A stretch of DNA of 24,902 bases, taken from positions 1 through 24,902 of the forward strand of contig JBAWAP010000388.1 of NCBI GenBank assembly GCA_049589355.1, read 5' to 3'. Numbering within the stretch: position 1 is the first letter of the stretch; each line of letters starts with the position of its first letter. The notes beneath the pieces are model-generated. The model saw only the letters and a list, made by a program, of their open reading frames with translations. It was not told the origin of the DNA and searched no databases. Made by a program: the position numbers and the translations under genes. The DNA comes from JBAWAP01 sp049589355 (GTDB lineage: Bacteria > Chloroflexota > Anaerolineae > VGOG01). Shown here piece by piece: positions 1 through 7,415 of the stretch.

Positions 1-13
1 TCTGATTTCTGAA

Positions 14-32
14 GACGGCGCGAAGCGCCGTC
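14..32. terminator. GC-rich hairpin downstream of the MFS gene
   Basis: Positions 14-21 (GACGGCGC) pair perfectly with 25-32 (GCGCCGTC) around a 3-base loop. It lies about 90 bases past the stop of the minus-strand MFS gene, so it could end that transcript. There is no real T-run after the stem, so it may instead be an ordinary intergenic palindrome. Confidence 0.3.
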
Positions 33-48
33 GCGCCTCCGCAGGGTT

Positions 49-113
49 GGAATCGCTGAGGGTGCTGAGAGGTGGCATCCTCAGTGGGTTCAGCGTACTC
101 AGCGGTTCGAAAC
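49..113. repeat. CTGAG/CTCAG intergenic repeat, copy 1
   Basis: This A/T-poor stretch has alternating CTGAG and CTCAG words and ends in CAGCGTACTCAGCGGTTCGAA. Close relatives lie at about 1762-1810 (TTCAGCGTACTCAGCAATTCC) and 7179-7243 (CCTCAGCGTGCTCAGCGCTTCC). All three are in gaps between genes, which marks a dispersed non-coding repeat family. The opposed CTGAG/CTCAG words would let the RNA or single strand fold. Confidence 0.6.
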
Positions 114-118
114 GGTAG

Positions 119-1504
119 CTACTCCAACCGTCGCACCTGAGGTAGGCGCCAGAAGATGAAGAGGCCGCAAAGCCCGGCCAAGACGGCTCCCAGGCCCACG
201 GCGAAGGGGGCGCCCAAGAAGTTGGCCACCATCCCCGCCTGGAGGTTGCCGAAGGGGGTCATGCCCAGGAACATCAGCGCGTGCACGCTCATCACCCGCC
301 CCCGCAGGCGGTCTGGCACCATGGTCTGGAGCAGGGTGTTGACCGTGGCGTTCTGGGTGACCATCGCCCAGCCGACACCGACCATGATGACCATCGAGAG
401 GGTGTAAGACCGGGAAAAGGCGAGGGCCAGGAGTGTGGCCGGGAAGAGGAGGTTACCAGCCGTGAGCAGCCAGCCCTTGTGGCGAAAGTTGCCCAGAGAG
501 GCCAGGCCCAGAGAGCCGACGAGAGCGCCCACTCCGGTCAGGGCCAGGAGCAGGCCGTAGCCTTCCGGCCCCACCTTGAGGATGTCGCTGGCGAAGACTG
601 GCATCAGAACAGCGTAGGGCATGCCGAAGATGCTGGCCACGGCCACCAGGCTCTCCAGGGTGAGGACGACGGGGTTATGCCAGATGTAGCGCAGACCCTC
701 GACCAGGTTGGCCCACACTGAACCATGACGCGCCAGGGCCGGGCTGGGGGGCAGGCGCATCATCAGCAGCGCGACGATGACCGCCAGGAAGCTTACCCCG
801 TTGAGGAAAAACAGCCCGCCGATGCCCACCGCAGGCACGCTGACCAACACCCCGGCGATAGCTGGCCCCAAGATACGGGCACTGTTGAAAGCTGAGGAGC
901 TGAGGGCGATAGCGTTCATCAGGTCCTCTTTGCTCACCATCTCTATCACGAAGGCCTGGCGAGCCGGGGCGTCAAAAGCGTTGATGAGGCCCAGCAAGAA
1001 GGCGGCCGCGATGACGTGCCACACCTGGATGCGACCACTGATGTAGAGCAGCCACAGAGCGAAGGCCTGGAGCATGGACGCGGTCTGGGTGATAGTGATG
1101 ATGGTACGCTTGTTCATCCGGTCGGTGATGACGCCGCCCCACAGGGAGAAGGCGAGGACCGGGAGCGAACTGGAGAAGCCGACCAGGCCCAGGGCGAAGG
1201 GAGAGTTGGTGAGCTGGTAGACCAGCCAACCCTGGCCCACGCTCTGCATCCAGGTGCCGATGAGAGAGACGATCTGCCCGAACCAATACAGGCGATAATT
1301 GCGGTGGCGCAGGGCGGTGAAGGTGCGTTGTAGCCCGATCCTCAAACTCAGATGTGACCCTCGTCGCCACGCGATGGCCGGCAGACCGGGGGACGCTCCG
1401 GTAGCTCCCCTCGGCGGCCGGCAGGCGGCCCTGCTGCTTCTCGCCCCTGGCCCGGCCTCCGACCCCGGCGCGGCCATCTCCACTGGCTGGTGTTCGCCAG
1501 ACAT
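119..1504 (-). CDS. MFS transporter, EntS-like (MFS_3) exporter
   Basis: This 461-residue protein of the major facilitator superfamily sits in the inner membrane and probably exports a small molecule by proton antiport; the substrate cannot be read from the sequence. After a Pro/Ala/Arg-rich N-terminal extension of about 55 residues comes the typical entry RHRNYRLYWFGQIVSLIGTW (about 66-85). Loop 2-3 motif A is GGVITDRMNKRT (about 123-134), and about twelve hydrophobic segments run to the C-terminus. These features fit the MFS_3 group that includes enterobactin exporter EntS. The ATG at 1504 has AGGAG six bases upstream, so the long N-terminus is probably real. It is divergent from the lipid kinase gene, with 306 bases between them. 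No adjacent siderophore or drug-resistance gene narrows its role. Confidence 0.88.
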   Translation of the reverse strand: MSGEHQPVEMAAPGSEAGPGARSSRAACRPPRGATGASPGLPAIAWRRGSHLSLRIGLQRTFTALRHRNYRLYWFGQIVSLIGTWMQSVGQGWLVYQLTNSPFALGLVGFSSSLPVLAFSLWGGVITDRMNKRTIITITQTASMLQAFALWLLYISGRIQVWHVIAAAFLLGLINAFDAPARQAFVIEMVSKEDLMNAIALSSSAFNSARILGPAIAGVLVSVPAVGIGGLFFLNGVSFLAVIVALLMMRLPPSPALARHGSVWANLVEGLRYIWHNPVVLTLESLVAVASIFGMPYAVLMPVFASDILKVGPEGYGLLLALTGVGALVGSLGLASLGNFRHKGWLLTAGNLLFPATLLALAFSRSYTLSMVIMVGVGWAMVTQNATVNTLLQTMVPDRLRGRVMSVHALMFLGMTPFGNLQAGMVANFLGAPFAVGLGAVLAGLCGLFIFWRLPQVRRLE

Positions 1505-1810
1505 GATCTACTCCTGAAGGCGATGGTTACTGCGCGCCCATTATAGCCCCGGCAGGGAACTTTGTCAAAACATAACTGCTTACCCTGGCTGGCGACCGAG
1601 GTCGCGCCTGTAGGGCCTTTGGCCGGGCGTCGGCCTCCGCCGACACAACGCCCGACCGCGCAGGCGGTCGGCCGGCGTGGATATGCCCTATCAGGCGCGG
1701 TTTCAACCACCAGCCTGAGCTGCAAGGGAACGAAGATTGGTCGCAAACGGTTTGTGGAGAGGATGCCGTCAGTGAGCACAGCACAGTTCAGCGTACTCAG
1801 CAATTCCAAG
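1505..1810. other. Divergent intergenic region with two hairpins
   Basis: These 306 bases separate the divergent MFS and lipid kinase genes and must hold both promoters, though I see no convincing -35/-10 pair. Two perfect hairpins lie side by side: GTCGGC/GCCGAC at 1629-1634 and 1639-1644, and CCGACCGC/GCGGTCGG at 1652-1659 and 1664-1671, each with a 4-base loop. An open frame runs through from 1562 into the kinase, but its residues before 1811 look like translated repeat, not protein. Copy 2 of the CTGAG/CTCAG repeat fills the right end. Confidence 0.5.
1762..1810. repeat. CTGAG/CTCAG intergenic repeat, copy 2
   Basis: This is the right half of the repeat described at 49-113, here reading TTCAGCGTACTCAGCAATTCC and ending directly at the kinase ATG. 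It replaces the place where a ribosome binding site would be expected. Confidence 0.5.
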
Positions 1811-2749
1811 ATGACCACCTACAAGATCATCGTTAACCCCGTCGCCGGTCGAGGGGCTGGCGAGCGGGCTATCCCTCAGATCGAACAGATGCTGAGTGGG
1901 CATGGCCTGGATTTCGACCTGGTGCGCACCGAGGCCCCCTGGCACGCGGCGGATCTGGCTCAGGAGGCCGTTGTCGCAGGGTACGACGTTGTGGTCGCAG
2001 TAGGCGGCGACGGCACGGCCAACGAGGTGCTCAATGGTTTGATGCGCGCGAAACAAGCTGGCGCGGGAACGTGCCCGATGGGAATCCTGTGTGTCGGCCG
2101 GGGCAACGACTTTGCCTACGGCCTGGGCATCCCTACCGACCTGGAAGCCGGTTGCCAGGCGTTAGCCCAGGGGCAGCGGCGCACGATGGACGTCGGCCGG
2201 GTCGTCGGCGGCCTCTACCCAGCGGGCCGCTACTTCGGCAACGGGGTGGGCATTGGGTTCGATGCTGTGGTCGGCTTTGAGGCGGTCAAAATGACCCGGC
2301 TGCACGGCTTCCCCTCTTACCTGGTGGCTGTGCTCAAGACCGTTTTCCTGTACTATAAGGCCCCCATCGTCACCATCGAGTACGACGGGCAGACGATCAA
2401 GCAACCCTCGCTGATGGTCTCGGTGATGAATGGGCGACGGATGGGGGGCGGCTTTTTGGTGGCCCCGCAGGGCCAGCCCGACGACGGCCTGTTCGACCTG
2501 TGCATCGCCCGCCAGGTGAGCCGGGCTCGCATCTTTGCCCTCATCCCCCACTTCTTGCGCGGCACGCAAGCCACCCAGGAGCCAATCCGCACCGGGCGGG
2601 CGCGGCGTGTGGTCGTCACCGCTGTCGAGGGAGCGTTGCCCGCCCACGCCGACGGGGAGACGCTGTGCACCGACGGAAGACGACTCGAATTGGAGCTACT
2701 GCCGCGCCAGATCCAGGTTATCTGTCAGTCGCCGGAGGGTGTAGAATGA
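1811..2749 (+). CDS. Diacylglycerol kinase/YegS-type lipid kinase
   Basis: This 312-residue protein belongs to the DAGK/sphingosine kinase/YegS family, which transfers phosphate from ATP to a lipid hydroxyl, typically making phosphatidic acid from diacylglycerol at the membrane. It starts with the family entry YKIIVNPVAGRG. The nucleotide loop VVAVGGDGTANEVLNGLM is at about 60-77, followed by a GTGNDFA-like motif (GRGNDFAYGLGIP) and the C-terminal beta-sandwich. The length is normal for the family. I chose ATG 1811 because the family's first strand begins there; there is no Shine-Dalgarno sequence, and an ATG at 1763 in frame is possible. The stop overlaps the acyltransferase start (ATGA), so both are probably translated together and act in phosphatidate metabolism. 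Bacterial homologues with other lipid substrates exist. Confidence 0.88.
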   Translation: MTTYKIIVNPVAGRGAGERAIPQIEQMLSGHGLDFDLVRTEAPWHAADLAQEAVVAGYDVVVAVGGDGTANEVLNGLMRAKQAGAGTCPMGILCVGRGNDFAYGLGIPTDLEAGCQALAQGQRRTMDVGRVVGGLYPAGRYFGNGVGIGFDAVVGFEAVKMTRLHGFPSYLVAVLKTVFLYYKAPIVTIEYDGQTIKQPSLMVSVMNGRRMGGGFLVAPQGQPDDGLFDLCIARQVSRARIFALIPHFLRGTQATQEPIRTGRARRVVVTAVEGALPAHADGETLCTDGRRLELELLPRQIQVICQSPEGVE

Positions 2750-3447
2750 CGCTCACCTACCGCGTGGTGACCTCGACCATCAAGGCCCTGACCCGTCTTC
2801 TCTGCCGGGTGGACGACGCCCAGTTGACGCGGGTGCCGGACCAGGGGCCGCTTATCATCGTCGCCAACCACGTCAACTTCCTGGAAGTGCCCCTTCTCTA
2901 CACCCACCTGCAGCCGCGCCCGGTGACTGGCTTTGCCAAGGCGGAGACCTGGGACAATCCCGCCCTGGGGGCCCTGTTCGACCTGGGGAGAGCCATCCCG
3001 CTACGCCGAGGCGAGGCCGACGTGACCGCTCTCCGCCAGGCGCTGAAAGTGCTGGAAGCGGGGCACATCCTGGCCGTGGCCCCTGAGGGCACCCGCAGCG
3101 GCCACGGGCGCTTACAGTGGGGCCGTACGGGCGTTGTATTCCTGGCCTTGCGCAGCGGTGCGCTCCTGCTGCCCATGGTCTACTACGGTGGGGAGCTCTT
3201 CTGGCACAACCTGGCACGCCTGCGCCGCACCGACTTTCACATCGTCGTGGGCCAGCCGTTCTACCTGGACGCGGGCGGGGTCAAGGTGACCCGCCAGGTG
3301 CGCCGGCAGATGACCGACGAGATCATGTACCAGATGGCGGCGTTGCTGCCCCCGGCCTACCGGGGTGTCTACTCCAACCTGGCAGCGGCCACCGAAACAC
3401 ACCTGCGCTTTCCCCCCGGCGCGGAAAGCAACCTCCGTCGTACATAA
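2746..3447 (+). CDS. PlsC-type 1-acylglycerol-3-phosphate acyltransferase
   Basis: This 233-residue acyltransferase of the PlsC/LPLAT family would acylate lysophosphatidate, or a related acceptor, at the inner membrane. Motif I appears as ANHVNFLEVP: the catalytic His is present, but the Asp of the usual H-x4-D is a Glu. Motif III is canonical (VAPEGTRS), and the segment AIPLRRGEAD fits motif II. The length matches compact PlsC enzymes. The start ATG at 2746 overlaps the lipid kinase stop in an ATGA, which supports translational coupling and a shared phospholipid role. The open frame extends 82 codons upstream inside the kinase gene, but nothing supports that longer start. The acyl donor (acyl-CoA, acyl-ACP or acyl phosphate) cannot be told. 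Confidence 0.87.
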   Translation: MTLTYRVVTSTIKALTRLLCRVDDAQLTRVPDQGPLIIVANHVNFLEVPLLYTHLQPRPVTGFAKAETWDNPALGALFDLGRAIPLRRGEADVTALRQALKVLEAGHILAVAPEGTRSGHGRLQWGRTGVVFLALRSGALLLPMVYYGGELFWHNLARLRRTDFHIVVGQPFYLDAGGVKVTRQVRRQMTDEIMYQMAALLPPAYRGVYSNLAAATETHLRFPPGAESNLRRT

Positions 3448-3458
3448 CTTGACATTCA

Positions 3459-3555
3459 GAAACCCGTTTTCTCATGGCAGGTTGTCCTCCGTGCCGACTT
3501 GAAACAAGTTGATTCAGTTAGATTTCGGTGGCGAAGTCGCCAGAAAACGGGTTTC
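3459..3555. repeat. Inverted-repeat element GAAACCCGTTTTCT
   Basis: The 14-base word GAAACCCGTTTTCT at 3459-3472 is matched exactly in reverse complement at 3542-3555, giving a long hairpin or a small MITE-like unit with about 69 bases inside. The interior has its own small palindromes: ACTTG/CAAGT at 3497-3509 and TGGCGA/TCGCCA at 3529-3542. It sits between the acyltransferase and the ABC exporter genes. From memory, GAAACCCGTTTTCT-like words are common in Chloroflexota intergenic DNA; I could not check this. Confidence 0.6.
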
Positions 3556-3572
3556 TTCAGCATGGATCCAGT

Positions 3573-5309
3573 ATGCGACGCATAATACGTTTTCTCAAAC
3601 CTTATCGAAAGGCCAGCGCCCTGGCATGGCTGATGCTGATCAGCGTGGTGGCGATAGACCTGTTCATTCCACGCCTGGTCCAGCGCACGATTGACGAAGG
3701 AGTGGCCAAGAGAGACATGGCGGTAGTGCTGAACACATCGCTGATTATGATCGGAGCCTCCGTCGTTGACACACTACTGGCGATTGGGAACACGCTGCTG
3801 GCGGTGCAGGTCGCTTATCGCTTCGGCACCGATGTGCGCAGCGCGCTCTTTCGCAAGGTCCAGACGCTTTCCTTCGGCAACCTCGACCGCCTCCAGACCG
3901 GCCAACTGCTGGTGCGCCTGACGAGCGACGTGAACCAGGTACAGATGATTGTGATGCTCTCGCTGCGCATCCTCACCCGCGCGCCGCTGTTGATGTTGGG
4001 CAGCGTGGTCATGTTAACCGTGCTCAGTTGGCGGCTGGCGTTGATGATGCTCGTGCTGCTGCCGACAATGATGACCGTCGTCTGGTTCTTAACAACCAGG
4101 ACGCAGCCGCTCTTCCGGCGCGTGCAACGCAAATTGGACAAGCTGAACACTGTCCTGCAGGAAAACCTGGCCGGCGTGCGCGTGGTCAAGGCGTTCGTGC
4201 GTGCCGATCACGAAAACGCGCGCTTCGAGCAGGCCAACACTGCTCTGATGGCCCAGACCACGCAAGTAATGCAACTCCTGGCCGGGCTGAACCCGACCCT
4301 GACGCTCCTCCTCAACCTGGGGATGGCCGCCCTGGTCTGGTTTGGCGGGCAGATGGTCATCGGCGGCGGCCTCACGATAGGCGAGATCGTGGCCTCCGTG
4401 AACTATCTGCAATTCACCGTGTTTCCGCTGCTCTTGCTGTCCATGATGGTCGGGCCACTCTCCGCAGCCGAGGCGTCGGCTGGGCGCATCCTCGAAGTAC
4501 TCGACAGCGTCGCCGAGGTGCAGGAGCGCCCGCAGGCGCGCGCTGTACCCGACGTGACCGGCCGGGTGGCCTTCGAGAACGTGTGCTTCAGCTACAACGG
4601 CGACGGCCAGGAGTCGGTGCTCAGAGACATCAACCTGGTGGCCGAGGCCGGCCAGACCGTGGCCATCCTGGGAGCGACCGGCGCGGGCAAATCCAGCCTG
4701 GTGCACCTGATCCCGCGCTTCTACGACGTGACGCAGGGCCGGGTGACGATGGACGGCGTGGACGTGCGCGATATGACGATGGACTCGCTGCGGGCGCAGA
4801 TGGGCGTCGCGCTGCAGGACACGGTGCTGTTCAGCGGCACCATCCGCGACAACATCCGCTACGGGCGCCCCGAGGCGACGGACGCGGAGGTCGTCGCCGC
4901 GGCCCGGGCCGCCCAGGCCCACGACTTTATCGTGGCTCTGCCCCAGGGTTACGACACGCTCGTCGGACAGCGTGGCGTCAACTTCTCCGGCGGGCAGAAG
5001 CAACGGATCGCCATTGCCCGCGCCCTGCTGGTGCAGCCGCGCGTCCTCATCCTGGACGATAGCACCAGCGCCGTGGACGTGGAGACGGAGGCCAAGATCG
5101 AGGCCGCACTGGGGCAGGTGATGAACGGCCGCACGCGCTTTGTGATCGCGCAGCGCATCAGCACGGTGCTCAATGCCGACAAGATCGTGGTGCTGGACCG
5201 GGGGCAAATCGTCGCCGGGGGCACGCACACGGAGTTGATGGCATCCAGCCCCATCTACCGGGAAATCTACCAGTCGCAACTGGGGGATGGAGATTCACAC
5301 CATGGCTAG
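3573..5309 (+). CDS. Heterodimeric ABC exporter, degenerate-site subunit (TM287-like)
   Basis: This 578-residue half-transporter has an N-terminal six-helix exporter domain (about 15-310) and a C-terminal nucleotide-binding domain. Walker A is GATGAGKS (367-374) and the signature is FSGGQ (471-475). Two catalytic positions deviate: the Walker B ending is ILDDSTS (Asp 496 instead of Glu), and the switch His is Gln 527 (IAQRIS). This is the pattern of the subunit with a non-hydrolysing site in TM287/288, BmrC/D and similar pairs. The partner is encoded next, overlapping by 8 bases. The substrate is unknown; drugs, lipids or peptides are typical. I chose ATG 3573 because an upstream GTG at 3528 would translate part of the inverted-repeat element; there is no clear ribosome binding site for either start. 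Confidence 0.92.
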   Translation: MRRIIRFLKPYRKASALAWLMLISVVAIDLFIPRLVQRTIDEGVAKRDMAVVLNTSLIMIGASVVDTLLAIGNTLLAVQVAYRFGTDVRSALFRKVQTLSFGNLDRLQTGQLLVRLTSDVNQVQMIVMLSLRILTRAPLLMLGSVVMLTVLSWRLALMMLVLLPTMMTVVWFLTTRTQPLFRRVQRKLDKLNTVLQENLAGVRVVKAFVRADHENARFEQANTALMAQTTQVMQLLAGLNPTLTLLLNLGMAALVWFGGQMVIGGGLTIGEIVASVNYLQFTVFPLLLLSMMVGPLSAAEASAGRILEVLDSVAEVQERPQARAVPDVTGRVAFENVCFSYNGDGQESVLRDINLVAEAGQTVAILGATGAGKSSLVHLIPRFYDVTQGRVTMDGVDVRDMTMDSLRAQMGVALQDTVLFSGTIRDNIRYGRPEATDAEVVAAARAAQAHDFIVALPQGYDTLVGQRGVNFSGGQKQRIAIARALLVQPRVLILDDSTSAVDVETEAKIEAALGQVMNGRTRFVIAQRISTVLNADKIVVLDRGQIVAGGTHTELMASSPIYREIYQSQLGDGDSHHG

Positions 5310-7131
5310 TACGCCCCAATCGCCGCCCCCGATGCACTTGAGAGGCCGGGGACCGGCCTTTGCCGGCAGTGTGAAAATCGAAAAAGCGCGCGACGTGCGC
5401 GGGGCACTGGCCCGGCTGGTGGCCTACCTGCGCCCCTACACCTGGACGCTCGCGCTGATTCTGGCCCTCACGATATTGAGCACCGCCCTGGGGGTCTCAG
5501 GCCCCTACCTCATAGGCGTCGCCATTGACCGGTTCATTACGACTGGCGACGTGCCAGGACTGCTGCACATAGCCTTGCTGATGGTCGGCCTATACCTGGT
5601 CAACTGGCTGGCCCAGACTGGCCAGGATTACCTCATGGCGACGGTTGCCCAGAAAGCACTGCGGGCGCTGCGTCGCGACCTCTTCGAGCACTTGCAGACG
5701 CTCTCGCTCAGCTTCTTCGACCAGCGGCCACAGGGAGAGTTGATGAGCCGCCTGACCAACGACATTGACGCCATCAACCAGGCGCTCTCCCAGAACGTGA
5801 CTCAGATGATCGCCAGCCTGCTCACGATGGTCGGCATCGTCGGGGTGATGTTTGCGCTCAACCTCTGGCTGGCCCTGGGCACGATGATCGTCTTTCCGCT
5901 AATGCTCTTGCTGACGGCGAGTGTCGCCAGGCGCACCCGCCAGGGCTTCCGCCGCTTGCAGATGCAGTTGGGCCAGTTGAACGGCCTGATGGAGGAGACG
6001 CTCAGCGGCGAGCGGGTTGTGCAGGCGTTTGGGCAGGAAGCCGCCGCCATCGCCGCCTTTGACGAGGCTAACCTGACCGTGCGTGAGGCCGGCATCCGGG
6101 CGCAGGTCTTCCCGATGTTGATTCCACCGTTGATGGGCACGTTGAGCAACGCGAACACTGCCGTGGTCGCCGGGCTGGGTGGCTGGCTGGCCCTGCATGG
6201 TCTGGTCAGCGTCGGCGTCATCGCCACCTTTGTCGCCTATTCGCGCCGCCTGGCCGACCCGCTACGCCAGATGAGCAACCTCTACAATGTCATCCAGGCC
6301 GCCTTGGCCGGCGCGGAGCGCATCTTCGAGATCATTGACCAGCAGCCGGAGCTCGTTGACGCGCCGGATGCCGTCGCCCTCGACGACGTCGCTGGCGAGG
6401 TCGTCTTTGACCACGTGGATTTCAGCTACCTGCTCGACGTGCCTGTTCTCAAGGATATGAGCCTGGAGGCAAAGCCCGGACGGACCATCGCCCTGGTTGG
6501 GCCGACGGGCGCGGGCAAGACGACCATGGTCAACGTGCTCTCGCGCTTCTACGACCTCCAGGGCGGCGCCATCCGCATTGACGGTCGGGACATCCGCCAG
6601 GTCAAGCAGGATAGTTTACGCCAGCAACTGGGCATCGTGCTGCAAGACACCTTCCTCTTCTCGGAGACGGTGATGGAGAACATCCGCTATGGCCGGCTCG
6701 ATGCTACGGACGAGGAGGCCTTCGCCGCGGCCAGGCTGGCCAACGCCGATCAGTTTATCCGGCGGCTTCCCCAGGGCTACCAGACCCAACTCTCGGAGCG
6801 CGGCAGCAACCTGAGCCAGGGGCAGCGCCAGTTGCTGGCCATCGCCCGCGCCGTCCTGGCCGACCCGCGCATCCTCATCCTGGACGAGGCCACCAGCAGC
6901 GTAGACACCCGCACCGAGGTCCGCATCCAGGAAGCGCTGCTGCGGTTGATGGAAGGTCGCACCAGTTTCGTCATCGCGCACCGCTTGAGCACCATCCGCA
7001 ACGCTGACCAGATTCTCGTCATCAACGATGGTCGCATCATCGAGCGCGGCAGCCACGAGGAGCTGTTAGCCCAGGGCGGGTTCTATCACCATTTGTACAT
7101 GAGTCAGTTCAAGGGAAAGGCTGCGCATTGA
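5302..7131 (+). CDS. Heterodimeric ABC exporter, catalytic-site subunit (TM288-like)
   Basis: This 609-residue partner of the preceding gene has the same six-helix plus ATPase layout. Its own catalytic residues are intact: Walker A GPTGAGKT (400-407), Walker B ILDEATSS with Glu 529, and switch His 560 (IAHRLS). The signature is the variant LSQGQ (504-508), as in TM288. Hence the dimer should have one competent and one degenerate ATP site. An N-terminal arm of about 35 residues (MASTPQSPPP, then GRGPAF) before the elbow helix is also typical of this subunit. ATG 5302 has GGAG nine bases upstream; ATG 5287 is in frame and also possible. The start overlaps the upstream gene, so the two subunits are made together. 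Confidence 0.93.
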   Translation: MASTPQSPPPMHLRGRGPAFAGSVKIEKARDVRGALARLVAYLRPYTWTLALILALTILSTALGVSGPYLIGVAIDRFITTGDVPGLLHIALLMVGLYLVNWLAQTGQDYLMATVAQKALRALRRDLFEHLQTLSLSFFDQRPQGELMSRLTNDIDAINQALSQNVTQMIASLLTMVGIVGVMFALNLWLALGTMIVFPLMLLLTASVARRTRQGFRRLQMQLGQLNGLMEETLSGERVVQAFGQEAAAIAAFDEANLTVREAGIRAQVFPMLIPPLMGTLSNANTAVVAGLGGWLALHGLVSVGVIATFVAYSRRLADPLRQMSNLYNVIQAALAGAERIFEIIDQQPELVDAPDAVALDDVAGEVVFDHVDFSYLLDVPVLKDMSLEAKPGRTIALVGPTGAGKTTMVNVLSRFYDLQGGAIRIDGRDIRQVKQDSLRQQLGIVLQDTFLFSETVMENIRYGRLDATDEEAFAAARLANADQFIRRLPQGYQTQLSERGSNLSQGQRQLLAIARAVLADPRILILDEATSSVDTRTEVRIQEALLRLMEGRTSFVIAHRLSTIRNADQILVINDGRIIERGSHEELLAQGGFYHHLYMSQFKGKAAH

Positions 7132-7178
7132 AAAAGGGTGCGGTGCGATGTGTGAGGGTTGCCGGTGGCCATGAGAGG

Positions 7179-7243
7179 GATCGCTGAGGGGCACTGATAG
7201 CACTGAGAGATGGAATCCTCAGCGTGCTCAGCGCTTCCAACGA
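7179..7243. repeat. CTGAG/CTCAG intergenic repeat, copy 3
   Basis: Shares the order TCGCTGAGG, CACTGAGAGA, ATCCTCAG, GTGCTCAGCG, CTTCCAA with the copy at 49-113, with small insertions. It is followed at once by a strong Shine-Dalgarno sequence (AGAGGAG) and an ATG at 7260. Confidence 0.6.
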
Positions 7244-7259
7244 TTCAGAGGAGATACCG

Positions 7260-7415
7260 ATGACCAAACAGTATGTCCGTAGGGAATCGGTGATGTGGGT
7301 AAGGAGACCGTCAAAGCTGACTGTATGCCGTTTTGGCTCTTTCGAGCCTCTTGGTTACTCCTGTTCTTTCGAAGATTTCAATGGCCTGGGAGAGGTATTC
7401 CTGGGCCCGGTCTAG
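7260..7415 (+). pseudogene. Short ORF with good RBS running into the regulator's 3' end, probable gene remnant
   Basis: ATG 7260 has an AGAGGAG seven bases upstream and begins MTKQYVRRESVMW. From 7311 on, the frame runs antisense through the 3' end of the regulator gene and stops after 51 codons. The proper start signals with no proper body suggest the 5' end of a gene whose remainder was lost when the regulator segment arrived. It could also be chance; no family is recognisable from so few residues. Confidence 0.3.

Noticed and set aside
1562..1810. 83-residue N-terminal extension of the lipid kinase
   Set aside because: It translates GC hairpins and the CTGAG/CTCAG repeat; the family begins at MTTYKIIVNP.
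3449..3478. TTGACA as a -35 box for the ABC genes
   Set aside because: No acceptable -10 box lies at the right distance, and the sequence downstream is the repeat arm.
3528..3572. GTG start extending the first ABC subunit by 15 residues
   Set aside because: Those codons lie in the inverted-repeat element and add residues outside the family's usual N-terminus.
4089..5279. Long open frame antisense to the first ABC subunit
   Set aside because: It mirrors a strongly conserved gene in GC-rich DNA, is His/Gly/Ala-rich without motifs, and has no start signals.
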